A stretch of 64,000 bases of DNA from Leptidea sinapis (taxonomy: Eukaryota > Arthropoda > Insecta > Lepidoptera > Pieridae), in the NCBI RefSeq assembly GCF_905404315.1, contig NC_066269.1, forward strand, positions 11,540,501 through 11,604,500, in the 5' to 3' direction. Positions 42,371 through 53,440 of this stretch are shown in pieces (the stretch's first letter is position 1; every line of letters begins with the position of its first letter). A program made the translations under genes and the position numbers. A model generated the notes under the pieces. It did not search any database. It had not been told where the DNA came from and saw only the letters and a list, made by a program, of their open reading frames with translations.

Positions 42371-42458
42371 CGAGACACGGAATCGGATATCCAACCCCCG
42401 AGGCTGCGGGCAAGAACCATCCTACTCAGCCATTGAGCCATTGGGATACTCAAGATGG
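42371..42458 (-). repeat. tRNA-like SINE head
   Basis: The minus strand reads CAATGGCTCAATGGCTGAGTAG (A-box-like) and GGGGGTTGGATATCCGATTCC (B-box-like) about 35 bases on. The LINE at 42472 inserted just upstream of it. Confidence 0.45.
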
Positions 42459-42537
42459 GAGCAAATTGCAAGTTTTTTTTTTTTTTTTAATTTATTTAAT
42501 CATAAATATATGCACAGTTGGTACTTAAATTTTACAT

Positions 42538-42570
42538 CTCGCCAAACTGTTGCAACAGTTTGTTGGCGAG
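42538..42570 (-). repeat. Stem-loop in the LINE 3' untranslated region
   Basis: CTCGCCAAACTGTTG pairs with CAACAGTTTGTTGGCGAG, leaving a three-base bulge. Located about 50 bases from the poly(A) tail, where many LINEs carry the structure their reverse transcriptase recognises. Confidence 0.6.
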
Positions 42571-42775
42571 TTTACGCTCTTAGACAATATTATACTATTG
42601 TGCATCTATAATAAATTATACCTAATTTGTTCGTTATATTATACACTATTAGTAATACACATATAACATTACACACATATCATTACTTAGTTATCAATTC
42701 ATAATATTCCTAAAAACATTTTAAAATCTTACCTGTATACATATAACTAAACTATACTACTTTAAATATTAAGGC

Positions 42776-44500
42776 TTATGTGGAGACTTTAAGAAAGTGC
42801 TCTTTTAATTTTTTCTTAAGTACTACTCTACAGTCTTTTTTATCCTCTCTTAACCATTCTATACTATTAAAAATTTTTGGCACAACATATTCCCTTAATC
42901 TTTCCCCATAGTAGTTACATATTTTTGGTATTATATAAATATTCCTGATATTCTTTCTCAAATTTTCCCTCAGATTAACAGGGTTTTTAAATCTATTTGA
43001 GTAATAATTTTCTTTTGTTATTAAATAGTTTACTTTGTTAGTTACTGGCAGTATTTTTAAGTCTTTAAATATATTGTCATAATTTTTTCCGTATTTTTCC
43101 TTTTCCTTGCTTCCAATTATTAGTTTTAATAGTCTAATTTGAATTTTTTCAATCTCGTTTAAGTAAGTCTTAAACGTTTTACCGTAAATATTTAGACCAT
43201 AGCTTAAGACTGAATCAGCTAGTGCATAATATACTACCAGTTTTGTATGTTTGTTCAGCACGGGCTCGAGATGATAGAACTGCCCTAGAACTGACCGTAG
43301 TTTATTGCATACCGCTGTCACATGTGTTTTGAAATTGAAGTTACAATCGATATGCAATCCCAAATACTTATAATTTTCTACATATTGAATATAGCTACAT
43401 GCGCACGCATATTTATCTCTGTGTAGGCAGTCGTAGCTATGCCCCACTATACCTATATCCTTGTATTGGACTGTCTTAGCGCGTCTGTTATATGGCGAGT
43501 AAATATGCATGCATTTTGTTTTGTCCATATTAATAATAATGCCATTATCGTGTGCCCATTTAGTTAGGCTTTCAAAATCTATTAGGATATTATCACGCGC
43601 CTCTTCCACGTCGTTAGACGCGTATAGCAAGCACATATCATCTGCATACATAAATACTCGACATGTCTTAATCACATTAACTGCACTATTAACAAGCATT
43701 AAATATCCCACTGGTCCATATATCGAGCCAGTCGGTACTCCTAAGGTTACCTGACACTCGTCACCCACAGTCCCGTCAATACATGTGCGTATCGTTCGTT
43801 CTGACAGGTAATTACGGAACCAGTTATTAGTCGGGCCCTCAATGCCACACTCTTTCATTGCCATTAATAAGACGTCTTTTTCCAGGGTGTCAAAGGCCTT
43901 CTTATAATCAATAAAGAGTGCCAAAATTTGTTTCCCGCTGTTAAGATTTAAATTAATTTCATCTGAGAACTCAGTGAGGGCTGTTACAGTGCTTCGTCCT
44001 TTCCTGAACCCGTGCTGTGCATTACTCAATATATTATGTTTCTCCAAGAACCGTGATACTTGTCCTACTACTAATTTTTCGACTATTTTATTTATTACCG
44101 ATAGTATTGCGATTGGCCTATAATTGGTGTATTCAATGTGGCTACCACCTTTATGTATCGGGCGTATAATTGCTTTTTTTAGCTCTTTTGGATATACACC
44201 CTGTCGAGCACACAAATTCACAAAGTGAGCTAAAATCCATGCCAACCGGTTTGCTATAAACTTAACGTCTTGAGCCCTTATTCGGGGGTATTATTTATTA
44301 TTATGCCGGGAGCTTTGTCACTGCTTAGATTCATAATAAATTTTTTTACCTCCGTATGATGTATTTTTTTGAATCTAAAGCAAACGTTAGATTGATTAAC
44401 GTAAGTTTTTCTTTCTAAGAATTTAACTGAACAGTTGTGCTTAATTTGAATTATTTCTTGAGTGAATGTTTTTGAGAAATTATTACATATACTATACATA
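42776..44500 (-). pseudogene. LINE reverse transcriptase (one frameshift)
   Basis: The 489-codon frame 44245-42776 is uninterrupted. RT motifs: KKAIIRPIHKGGSHIEYTNY then RPIAILSVINKIVEK; LSNAQHGFRKGRSTVTALTE; LALFIDYKKAFDTLEKDVLL (first Asp); VTLGVPTGSIYGPVGYLMLV; CRVFMYADDMCLLY (catalytic YADD, near 43645); YKYLGLHID. A thumb-like C-terminus follows. The N-terminal part (44278-44500, EVKKFIMNLSSDKAPGI) is one base out of frame, broken near 44285. CR1/Jockey superclade by motif; exact clade uncertain. Only one visible break in the RT portion suggests a fairly young copy. Confidence 0.82.
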
Positions 44501-44595
44501 TTATTATTTATTTGTCCTAAGTATTTCTTAATTACACTATCTACACTTGGCTTTATCCTACCTAACCAGCTATTAACAGTAACCCATGCTCTTCT

Positions 44596-44768
44596 ATAAA
44601 AGTGTATGTGTATGTAAAGTGATGTAAATATAACAGAGTCAACGTGTCATTTTATTACAGTAGATGTATATATTCAAACAAAACAAATAAAATCATTACG
44701 GGGAAGTGAACCTATCTACTAAGAATATTGGCAGCGTTTCCGCGTTGGATAGCTAGGCTGTATATATG
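44596..44768. other. Spacer, nothing recognised
   Basis: No gene or repeat seen. Confidence 0.35.
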
Positions 44769-45014
44769 ATATACTTTATCTACACCCGTGCTTTAAATCC
44801 TCTATTAAAGATTCTAAAACAGCTTATTGCCAACATTAAAACACCCAATGTCCTAATAACCATTACATCATCCAAACGAGTGTTGAAATTCAGTACAACA
44901 TTATATCATCCGTTTTCATAATAACACTCCTTTGGATGATATTATGCTTACTAGGACTGGCTTTTTTAATTTTAATCTTTTATAGAGGATTCATATTATG
45001 GGTGTAGATAAAGT
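44769..45014. mobile_element. Foldback MITE
   Basis: CTTTATCTACACCC at the left and GGGTGTAGATAAAG at the right, with AATCCTCTAT-AAAGATT and its complement continuing inward for about 45 bases. No coding; no convincing target duplication. Confidence 0.7.
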
Positions 45015-45745
45015 CTTGTACAACTGTTGATAATTAGGTATTGAAACACTCGTGTGATTCTATTAAACCCACATTCGTGTTAAAATACCCCTTATTACAC
45101 AACAGTTGTATAAATAATTATGAGTAATTTATTTCACTGCCAAGCAGCCTTATCATTAAAAAAGTTTTTTAAACTTATAGTAGGCCTTATAACTAAAGTT
45201 TACTCTTAACCAAGTTTACAACTTTTAATTGACATATTTTGAATATATTATGTCTACATCTATTCCATAAAAAATGAAATGTTAGAAATGAAAATGCATT
45301 TTGAAGTGATAACTTCTTATGGGAGGCTAAGGCGCTTCGTAACGTAACACGTTACGGCACCAGTCTGTCTGGCTTCCCTTTCTGTCACGCATACGGCTCG
45401 GTACGCAGGCTCGTTCTCTCTCACTCTAACCAATTGTTACTCTTATAGGATTCAATAATGATACTAATAATGTAAATGCATAAAATTATATTGAACATTA
45501 TTAGCTTTATTTTGTGGCTTCTGTGGAAGATATACCACAGATTTGCCAGAATCACGTTAGATTAGACTACCAAGCTTTGAGTATGTGTCTTCTAAGTTTA
45601 ACGGTAATAATCGGTGTTCAGATTACATAAAGTTTAATTTTCTAATAATATCTGAAACAAATAATATACATGCTTGTAAGGCTATAAATGACATACACAA
45701 ATAGAAATACTTAAATAATTAATTAATATAAGTACTAAATAATAT
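45015..45745. other. Spacer with unassigned GC-rich patch
   Basis: Near 45330 a CGTAACGTAACACGTTACG mirror is followed by a CT-rich stretch; probably repeat-derived. No gene seen. Confidence 0.35.
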
Positions 45746-47780
45746 TTACAACTTAATCTTATTTATTTTAATATATTTACACAAAATATTTACAAAAGGA
45801 GTGTAAACTAGGGAGAGGAGACATTTAACGGAGGTTGGACGGGGGACTTCAGCGGGTATATAATTGTGCAGAGAAGATTGCATTAAGGGACAACTAAAGA
45901 ATAAATGATCCATGTTTCCCTCATCGAGGCCACAATCACATAGAGAATGATCCCTAATTCTAAGTTTTGCTAGAAAGACTGGAGTGCAGGCATGGTTTAA
46001 ACGTAAGCGGCATATAGTTGAGATTATTGTTTTATTATGAGTCCTACATTTTGAGAACCAAGGTTTTTGAGGAATTTCTGGTTGGAGTTCTCCATAAAAT
46101 TTGCCTTTTAAAGTTTTGGAAACTTGCCAAATGTTTGACCAACTCTCATACATCTTGGGTTTCAGGTTAGAGCACAAGTCATGAGTGAATATTTCTGAAT
46201 ACTGAAAGGAACCTGAATGAGCAGCTGATCTAGCACAGGCATCTGCATTTTCATTACCAGAGATGCCCATGTGACCTGGAATCCAAGCTAAAACTATGTT
46301 AATTTTGAGTTCATAGCACTCTTTCAAAGTTTCTCTTATTTTGAGAATGATGGGAAACTGACTTTTTGTCTTAAACGGATTTGAGAGAATTGATTGGAGG
46401 CAACTTTTAGAGTCTGAAAGGATAATAGAATTGTTCATGTTGTGAGACTTAACAAATAGAATAGCTTCAAGAATGGCGATTGATTCCCCTGTAAACACAG
46501 AAGTGGTGGGTGGGCAGCTATAACTCAGTATAATTCTTGTTGAGGGAATCCATACTGCAGCCGTAACCGGACTCATGTCTGTTTTTGAAGCATCCGTGTA
46601 GATTTTATACCAATGTCGAAAATCTGAGTCCATTATATGAGAAAAAGTTTTATCTGCTTCTATAGAAAACTTATCAACACCTAAATCTAAAATTACTGAG
46701 GGTTGGAAAGTAAGAGCATTGAAAGGCATAGAAAATAAAGGCAATTTAGAATATTGAAAGAGAGGGTTAGAGAGCTGAGAAAATAAAAGGTAACTATTTA
46801 TAACGCAAGGTCTTTTGTCTTCAGGTACAATATTATTATTATTGTATAAAACAGCTAATTGTTCTGATTTTTGGAGTAAGGGATGAGCTCGGCAGCCAGC
46901 TAGTTTAAAGAAAAATTTATTGGCAAGGAATTGTCTACGTAGTGAGAGGGGAGGATCCACACATTCTACTTGCATTGCATTAATAGGGCTGGATTTAGGA
47001 TTTTGGATATTTAGACCTGCTTTGTTTGCTGGGATTAAGAAAATAGTGCCATAATCTAAATGAGTGCGAATTATGGCATTGTATAGTAATTTTTGAGTGA
47101 CGGGGTGAGCACCCCCACCAGACACCAGACAATGAGCGAAGAATATTAATATTTTTCTCACATTTCTGTGAGACATAATCAAAATGCTTGACGCCAGATA
47201 ATTTGTGATCCAACCAAATACCCAAAAACTTAACATTATTAACAATTGGTAGATCAACATCATAAATTTTAATTTTAATAGGTGGAAGAATTCTTTTATT
47301 TGTAAATAAAACTACCTTACTTTTAGATGTTGATAGAGACAGTCCATGTTGTGTTAAATATTCAGAAAGATAATCAAGAGCATTATTTAAATGATTAGAT
47401 GAATCTTGTATAGACTTGTCAGAAGAATACAGGACAATGTCATCTGCATATTGCAGTATCTGACAGAAAGGTGTAACGGTACTGTTGAGGTCATGGGTAT
47501 ACAGATTATAAAGAAGGGGACTAAGGACTGAGCCTTGAGGTAAACCTTTCCAAACTGACTTAGGAGGGAGGTAAGAGGATGGACCTTTAATAGTGATGGA
47601 TCTCTCCATTAACATGTTACATATGAAACAGGATAACTTCACGGGGATACTCAGCTGGTTGAGTTTACTCCTGAGTAGGGGAAGTGAAACGTTATCATAT
47701 GCAGATTCTATATCAAGAAAAACTCCCACAAGGTGTTCTTTTCTGAGGAGTGCTATTCTAATGTCAGCAACGACTAAGCA
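45746..47780 (-). pseudogene. I-type LINE: reverse transcriptase plus RNase H
   Basis: Sense strand right to left. RT: LLRKEHLVGVFLDIESAYDN (first Asp), WKGLPQGSVLSPLLYNLYTH, ILQYADDIVLYSS (YADD, near 47440), VKFLGIWLD. One frame change in a run of five Cs near 47112 separates this from the second part, which contains the RNase H (YKIYTDASKTDMSPVTAAVW, FTGESIAILEA, ILSDSKSCLQSI, WIPGHMGISGNENADACAR; catalytic D-E-D-D visible) and a CDCGLDEGNMDHLFFSCPL zinc tail. Stop at 45748-45746. RNase H after RT places it in the I superclade. Homology starts abruptly near 47780, so the 5' half is lost. Related 3' piece at 5290-5515. Confidence 0.82.
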
Positions 47781-48164
47781 AGTAAGCACGTAGTACTTAT
47801 TAGAATCTTTATTAAATTTATATAAAATTAAGATATCGTAATATTTTTTTTTAGATAAGGGCCAAGTGTCGTAGGAATAAAACTTACAAGACTTATTTAT
47901 AAAATTATATCCAATAGTTTTTCCATGAATGAAAACCATTTTATTTATATTGATATATTATATTACTTGGTTGGTTTTTAGCTTGAGTGGAAAAGAGTCA
48001 AGGAGAACAACAGGAATGAAGATGGATGCAATTCGATTCGATAGTTCAAAAATCTTCGAATGGCTGGTGGCTGGTTCGTGGGGTCACTCTAGTCCATGTG
48101 TTGTTACGTTGCTGCGTTGTGTTGTCGTATATTTTATTAATTCAAATGTTGAGGTTAGGTAGTT
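47781..48164. other. Spacer, nothing recognised
   Basis: No supported gene. Confidence 0.4.
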
Positions 48165-48640
48165 AGGTTTTTAACTGTCCCACGGAAACTCTTTAATTTT
48201 CCGGCAAAAAAGTACCTATCTAAGATGTTGACCGGGGATGTAAGGTATCATCGTGCAAAATTTTAATCGGTCCAATAGTTTCAGATATTTTCCCGTATAA
48301 ACAGACAGAGAAACAATAAATTGAAAAAAAAAAACGGGACTTGTTCTTCTCACATCCACCTGACTCGGGTTTGCATTTTTTTTTTCTTTGTACAGAAATT
48401 TGATCTCTACAGATTTATTATAAGATTAACCTACAGATTAATTTTTCGGGATGAAAACTATCAACGATGTTAACCGGCAATATACCTTATATTGCCGGTT
48501 AACAACATGCCAAATTTTAATTAATAATGTGCATAAGTTGTTGTGTACTACGCTACATAGGTAACTATAGGTTTTTAACTGTCCCACAGGAACTCTTTAA
48601 TTTTTCGGGATGAAAAGTATCTACAATGTTGCAATATAAG
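48165..48640 (+). repeat. Dispersed-repeat cluster of degenerate units
   Basis: 'GGTTTTTAACTGTCCCAC', then GGAACTCTTTAATTTT.CGG, occurs at about 48165 and again at about 48570. The second part (TTTTTCGGGATGAAAA...ATGTT) also recurs at about 48440. Looks like two or three broken copies of one repeat, the middle one containing a perfect hairpin. Confidence 0.6.
48468..48504. repeat. Perfect 17-bp-arm hairpin
   Basis: TGTTAACCGGCAATATA, loop CCT, exact complement. The neighbouring repeat unit at about 48222 reads TGTTGACCGGGGATGTAAGG at the same place and then continues without the mirror arm. Confidence 0.88.
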
Positions 48641-48784
48641 GAAAATTTAAGCTAAGCTTGTGTAAGATACGTTGTGACCAGGTGTAGTGTTACTACACAG
48701 TCCAAGGAACATTTTTAAAAAGAAGCTGCTAAGAAGTTCCCCAATAGGAGCTAATACAGTGTCTTAATACCTACATAATATTAT

Positions 48785-48890
48785 ATTGACGCTCTCAGAG
48801 TGCAATATAACAATGCGTTTCAAGCTCTACTTGGGTTGCCATGGAGGTATAACACGTCGAGTATGCTTGCGATGCTTTTTTTTGCGCCCA
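48785..48890 (+). pseudogene. Jockey-type LINE C-terminal scrap
   Basis: VQYNNAFQALLGLPWRYNTS resembles the 'YN-AFR-LLGLPR-CSAS' C-terminal segment of Jockey-like reverse transcriptases, also at 60225. Confidence 0.5.
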
Positions 48891-49120
48891 AACAATTGGA
48901 AAGGGCTACCCACCGGGGAGTTGGTGAATGCTCATGCATACCAACGCAGCCTAAGTATGTGTTGGTTATGTGGGACTCACGTAAAACCTAGTTGCCTACC
49001 CACTAAATACCACCTGGGGTCGGCTTTGGGCAGGTGCCCTCTAAGCCTTCATCGAAGGCGACCTTCTCTTGGAGAGAGAGGCGCAAGCGGCACTCCCTAT
49101 GGAGTATCCGCTGAGATACA
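48891..49120 (-). repeat. LINE 3' untranslated region, antisense
   Basis: Reverse complement matches the 3' region of the ORF1-only LINE at about 25125-25330 (shared blocks include GTGCCGCTTGCGCCTCTCT, GATGAAGGCTTAGAGGGCAC, TGCGTTGGTATGCATGAGCA). Same family, opposite strand. Confidence 0.75.
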
Positions 49121-49720
49121 GGGTTAACAATTTTTATACTGTATAAAAATTGTATAATAAGTCTAGCCCTACGGCTAGAGCGGGATTTCTGACGAGATCA
49201 TATAATAATTGCATATTGAAAACGGTCCAACATTACCACCTACACAAAATACAAATACACCAAAATTTTTTATTATTTATTATTTTTATATTATTATTTT
49301 TGTTATTTTTAATTTTCAATTTGTTATTTTTATTTTTTATTTAGAATTTTTAATTTAAGTAACCTAAATTGGCTATGGACGGTATTCAGTCTGAAATAAA
49401 ATATTTTTTTTTTATATAATTTATTGAATTAGGCTTTACTTTGCGGAAATCCATAATCATTTGTATATTTTTTTTTAATTTTCAGTTATAACAAACATTT
49501 ACTATGTCTATGTATATTCCATGTCCTTTATAAAGCTTAATACTTAATGAGTCTAAATAGCCTTCTTATAAACCTATGTGACAATTTTTTTTAATTATTA
49601 CAGGTCTAGTAAGATAGAAACATAACATTGCGGTCTTTTCTGTAGACTTCTAGAGGAGAAACAGTCCTACCGTACATTGTTTTGTTTTATCGCAAAGGGA
49701 AGGTGAAGTCTTAGATAATT
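49121..49720. other. AT-rich low-complexity spacer
   Basis: TTATTTTTATT runs dominate. Near 49427 a fragment of the 4340 foldback's flank (GAATTAGGCTTTACTTTGCGG) recurs. No gene. Confidence 0.4.
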
Positions 49721-49886
49721 TATACGTCTAGATAGAGCCTCGTGCTGCTACACAATGAAAACAGGCCAGGTTTATTACTTTAGTGTGCGTGACAAGCTAC
49801 GTCTTACACTCGCGATTTGTGTGTCATTTTGTGTTAGTGTGCGTGCATTGCTTGAAATAGAGGTTAACTGTAAACCTTTTTTTTGA
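49721..49886 (+). mobile_element. Short MITE (family B), copy 3, 3'-truncated
   Basis: Begins TATACGTCTAGATAGAGCCT, contains TTTAGTGTGCGTGACAAGCT and TGTGTTAGTGTGCGTGCATT as in copy 2, then ends early at a T-run where the next repeat begins. Confidence 0.65.
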
Positions 49887-49889
49887 CAA

Positions 49890-50185
49890 TATGGGACGAG
49901 ACGTAGAGCTGATGGTAATTGATTCGCCCTGCCCATTACAATGCAGTGCCGCTCAGGATTCTTGAAAAACCCAAAAATTCTGAGCGGAACTACAATTGCG
50001 CTCGTCTCCTTGAGACATAAGATGTAAAGTCTCGTTTGCCCAGTTATATCACTAGCTACGGCGCCCTTCAGACCGAAACACAATAATGCTAACACAATAC
50101 TGCTTCACGGCAGAAATAGGCGCCGTTGTGGTACCTATAATCTCGCCGGCATTCTGTGCAAAGGAGCCTCCCACTGGCTAATCCG
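49890..50185 (+). repeat. Dispersed repeat (family D), copy 1
   Basis: Shares with 59766-59985 the blocks GGTAATTGAT, CATTACAATGCAG, GCGCTCAGGAT, CCTTCAGACCGAAACAC and GCAAAGG.GCCTCCCACTGG in the same order. Non-coding; probably a SINE or LINE 3' piece. Confidence 0.65.
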
Positions 50186-50406
50186 GGTGGTTTGATTAAA
50201 TTGATTGACCTGACATCTTCAACAATCATTGTGATATTATTACATACATGACCTTTGTTTTCTACATTGTCGGGATCATTCCAAACATCGCCCAATAAAA
50301 GACTTGCTAACTCGACTTAACCGAGTAGTAGGCATAACAAGCTTATGTTTGTTCCTCGTGCTAATATTAGGTAGGTATGATTGTCGTAGTTTCTTACAGA
50401 ACATTA
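50186..50406. other. Short spacer with LINE-like scrap
   Basis: Near 50290 'GACTTGCTAACTCGACTTAA' and 'AACCGAGTAGTAGGCATAAC' repeat the antisense LRLSRV block of the CR1/Jockey-type LINE family seen at 30645 and 41540. Confidence 0.45.
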
Positions 50407-50835
50407 TCTATATATATAAAAATGAATTGCTGTTCGTTAGTCTCGCTAAAACTCGAGAACGGCTAAACCGAATTGGCTAATTTTGGTCTTAAATTAATTG
50501 TGGAAGTCCAGAGAATGTTAATGAATTAATTTTAAAATGCTCGAAATTAAATTAAAACAACGATTTTGATTTTCGTTTGATGTGTCCCCCGTCGTTCAGA
50601 AATCAAATTAAAATAATAGTTCAAAATGAATAAGTACCTAAATAGAATTTTTATATTTTTCTAACTTTCTAGGAGGTAAAAAATAAACTTTTTTTTATAA
50701 AATTTCATTCATACCGAGCATTTTTTTTATTTGTTAAAAAAGGATTCCATATGTTTGTTTTAAGTTTAATTTATACAAAAGTTTAGGTCTTTTATTTATC
50801 CATTCAGACAGTACGACTTCTGCTGGGTCAGCTAG
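50407..50835 (+). mobile_element. Non-autonomous Helitron (second family)
   Basis: Starts TCTATATATATAAAAATGAA after an A and ends GGGTCAGCTAG before a T. The last 17 bases nearly match the other Helitrons (TGCTGGGTCAGCTAG) while the body is unrelated, so it is a different family using the same terminal signal. 429 bases, no coding. Confidence 0.82.
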
Positions 50836-50867
50836 TCTAGAATATAATATTGAGATGCAACAGTTAA

Positions 50868-51255
50868 AACATAAATTTCTTTAAATTTTGTTGTAATTTT
50901 TCTTTAGGGCCTAGGTTATAAATAGCGCGAATAGCCCTCTTCTGCAGCAGAAATATTGAATTAATATTATCGACTGCAATGCCCCACAACAATATACCAT
51001 AGGATATAATACTATCATAATAACTAGAGTAAAGTAATCGCGCCGTATCTATGTCAGTTAATTGTCTCATCTTTTTAACAGCATAAGCTGCAGAACTAAG
51101 TCTGTTCGCCAATTCTTCAATATGGGGTTGTTGTATTGTAATTTGGAATCAAGAGTAATGACAAGAAATATAGCAAATGAACCGGTTCACCATCTACCTC
51201 TCCGTTTAACGAAACATTCGCATCTATATTTTTGACATTTGGTACGATAAATTTG
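50868..51255 (-). pseudogene. CR1/Jockey-type LINE fragment, left part (interrupted)
   Basis: The minus strand reads LSSAAYAVKKMRQLTDIDTA, SYGILLWGIAVDNINSIFLL and QKRAIRAIYNLGPKEKL; just upstream, FIVPNVKNIDANVSLNGEVD in another frame. The sequence is interrupted at 51255 by the MITE and appears to resume at 53339. Same family as 3600 and 30645. Confidence 0.75.
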
Positions 51256-51671
51256 GGGTATGTTCCGATATGCACTGCGATCACTGCACAGTGCTATCAC
51301 TGTAGAAAAATTCGTTCCTAAGGTTTCGTTCGTTCGTTCGTTCCGAGTGGACTGCCAGTATACTGCCGCAGAACCCTAGGGAAATATATGACGTCATAAT
51401 TCGCCGCCATATTCAGTAGAATTACACTCACAGTAGTGAGCACTGGCGTTTTTGAGGTAAGGTACTCGCAGTACTTTGATCACGTGATCAGTCAAAACAA
51501 CTCGAGTGCCTAACGTTTTATAGACAATACCTACAGTTTAATCCCAAATATTTTTAATTTGACAGTACTCCAACAACAGTTGAACTAGAAAACTTTTATA
51601 CACTCACTCATTTGAATGCTGCGTCAAAAAATGCGGCTGACAGTATACGGGATTGCGTTCCGTTTTATATA

Positions 51672-53231
51672 CACTGGCCTTCAAAAGTAAGTATCACACT
51701 TTTAAAATTGGGATAACGTTTTAAGTTCACAAGATATACTTTCGAAATAAAAAGGACAACAAAGAAAATTTAATTTTGTACATAAAAACTTTATAGTCGG
51801 TAACCTTCTTTTAAGAATTGGCTGAAAAAAAACTTCAAAAACAAAACCATTCCTTTTTCAAACTGGACGTTTCCGAATTACAATTTTACCATTCACATTT
51901 TTCTTTCTGTTTTAAATTTTTTTCAAGATCGATGGGTCTTGTTTTAAAAATTTATGCTAAAAAGCACATAACATTTATTTATCATGCCTCTTTCAGTTGA
52001 AGAATGTGCTAGGATCATGGCTTTTCTGGAACTAGGCATTAGTATGCGTCGCACTGCAAGAATGGTGGGTATGACGATACGAACGGTCCAGAAGGTAAAG
52101 CGAAGGTACGAAGAGACTGGACACCATCTGAGGAGACCTTGTAATGGCAGACCCAGGTGTACCAGTGCCCGAGAAGATCGTTATATTATTTCCACTGTGT
52201 TAAGAAATCGCCACCAAAATGCAGTTGAAGTCCAGCAACAGCTACTTCAGACCCGGAGGGACTACATTAGTGACAGTACAGTGAGAAGAAGACTTGCTGA
52301 AGCAAATTTGAAACCCCGAAGACCAGCGAGTGGCCCAAAACTCGAGAGACAGCATCGAGTAGCGAGACTGCGATACGCCCGTGAACACATGCAGTGGGAT
52401 GAAGAAGAATTGTCAAGAATTTTGTTTGCAGATGAGTCTCGATTCTCCCTTTACACTTCTGATGAAAGGCGAAGTGTTTACAGGCGACCTGGTGAGCGAT
52501 ACCTTCAAGCCTGCATCTCAGAAAGAGTCCAATACGGTGGAGGCAGTGTACATGTATGGGCTGGCATATCTTCAGAAGGTCGCACAGAGCTAGTAGCCAT
52601 AGAAAATGGCACCCTCACTGGGCAAAGATATGCTCAAGAGATTCTCAATGAGTATGCAGGGCCGTATTTAGCAAATATGGGTGATGGATCGATGCTGATG
52701 CATGATAATGCCCGGCCACACACGGCTCATATCGTACAATAGTATATTCAGGAGGTCGGTATCAGCGTAATGGCTAGGCCATCAAGAAGTCCTGATCTCA
52801 ACCCGATTGAACACGCCTGGGATGAGCTTGGGAGGCTAGTCAGAAATCGCAGACCACCACCTACTACCCTCAGGGCACTCAAGCAGGCCCTGGTAGAAGA
52901 ATGGGAGAATTTTCCCCAACATCGGCTCCGAAACCTAGTGTTCAGTATGCCAAACCGGCTCGAAGCTGTAATCGGAGCTCGAGGAGGCAATACCAGTTAT
53001 TAAAAATTAATAATACATTTTAGTTGAATTTTTTTACACTAAACTAAAAATGTCTATTTTCATTGTTTTATCTTTTTTAAGTTAAAAATGTTACTAATGT
53101 ATAATTTTAGTTTCTAAGAATTAAAGCCCATAAAATTTGCAACAAGACGTTTTTAATCTTAAATCTCTACCTTCTATAGTTAAGAAAAAAAAATATTTGA
53201 AAAGTGTGATACTTACTTTTGCAGGCCAGTG
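51672..53231 (+). mobile_element. Tc1-family DNA transposon, nearly intact
   Basis: 1560 bases between TA dinucleotides. Terminal inverted repeats of about 32 bases with one mismatch: CACTGGCCTTCAAAAGTAAG at the left, CACTGGCCTGCAAAAGTAAG inverted at the right. Encloses a full-length transposase frame with a single stop. Size, ends and TA target fit Tc1. Confidence 0.92.
51984..53003 (+). pseudogene. Tc1 transposase with one in-frame TAG
   Basis: ATG at 51984. 340 codons in a single frame, interrupted only by TAG at 52740-52742 after residue 252. N-terminal paired-type helix-turn-helix regions (SMRRTARMVGMTIRTVQKVK; DYISDSTVRRRLAEANLKPR) flank a GRP linker (NGRPRCTS). The catalytic core is a DD34E triad: FADESRF, MHDNARPH and NPIEHAWDELG, with 34 positions between second Asp and Glu. 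The stop lies between those two residues, so any product would lack the Glu. Consistent with a CAG-to-TAG change. Otherwise no damage is seen, suggesting recent inactivation. Confidence 0.9.
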
Positions 53232-53338
53232 TAGTAACCCGTATAACTGGCTATAAAGGAACGGCTTCACACTTCACAGTATACTAAATTGACTTCACAC
53301 TGTACAATGGTCGCAGTGCATAGCGGAACATACCCTTG

Positions 53339-53440
53339 ATAGATATATTAACTTTTATGACTATTTAACAATAGGTTGTTCGAGTTAAATCTGTGCACTA
53401 TGTCAGGTAGAGGATTCTTTACTTCATCATATTAAACTTG
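53339..53440 (-). pseudogene. CR1/Jockey-type LINE fragment, right part
   Basis: The minus strand reads VHRFNSNNLLLNSHKS, which fits the segment expected just before the PNVK block at 51230 in this LINE family. This supports the MITE having inserted into a LINE. Confidence 0.5.

Larger units (their letters stand above)
42472..44595 (-). mobile_element. 5'-truncated non-LTR retrotransposon with reverse transcriptase
   Basis: The sense strand runs right to left: a coded region from about 44595, RT, stop at 42776, a 300-base 3' region with a stem-loop (42538-42570) and a poly(A) tail seen as a T-run at 42472-42489. The endonuclease half is absent, consistent with 5' truncation during target-primed insertion. 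Confidence 0.82.
51256..53335. mobile_element. MITE carrying a nested Tc1 transposon
   Basis: GGGTATGTTCCGATATGCAC at the left end is mirrored by GTGCATAGCGGAACATACCC at the right (one mismatch over 20). TTG lies on both flanks (51253-51255, 53336-53338), a possible 3-bp target duplication. Without the Tc1 (51672-53231) and one TA, the MITE is about 515 bases and non-coding. The GGG-type end and 3-bp duplication point to PIF/Harbinger, tentatively. Confidence 0.75.
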
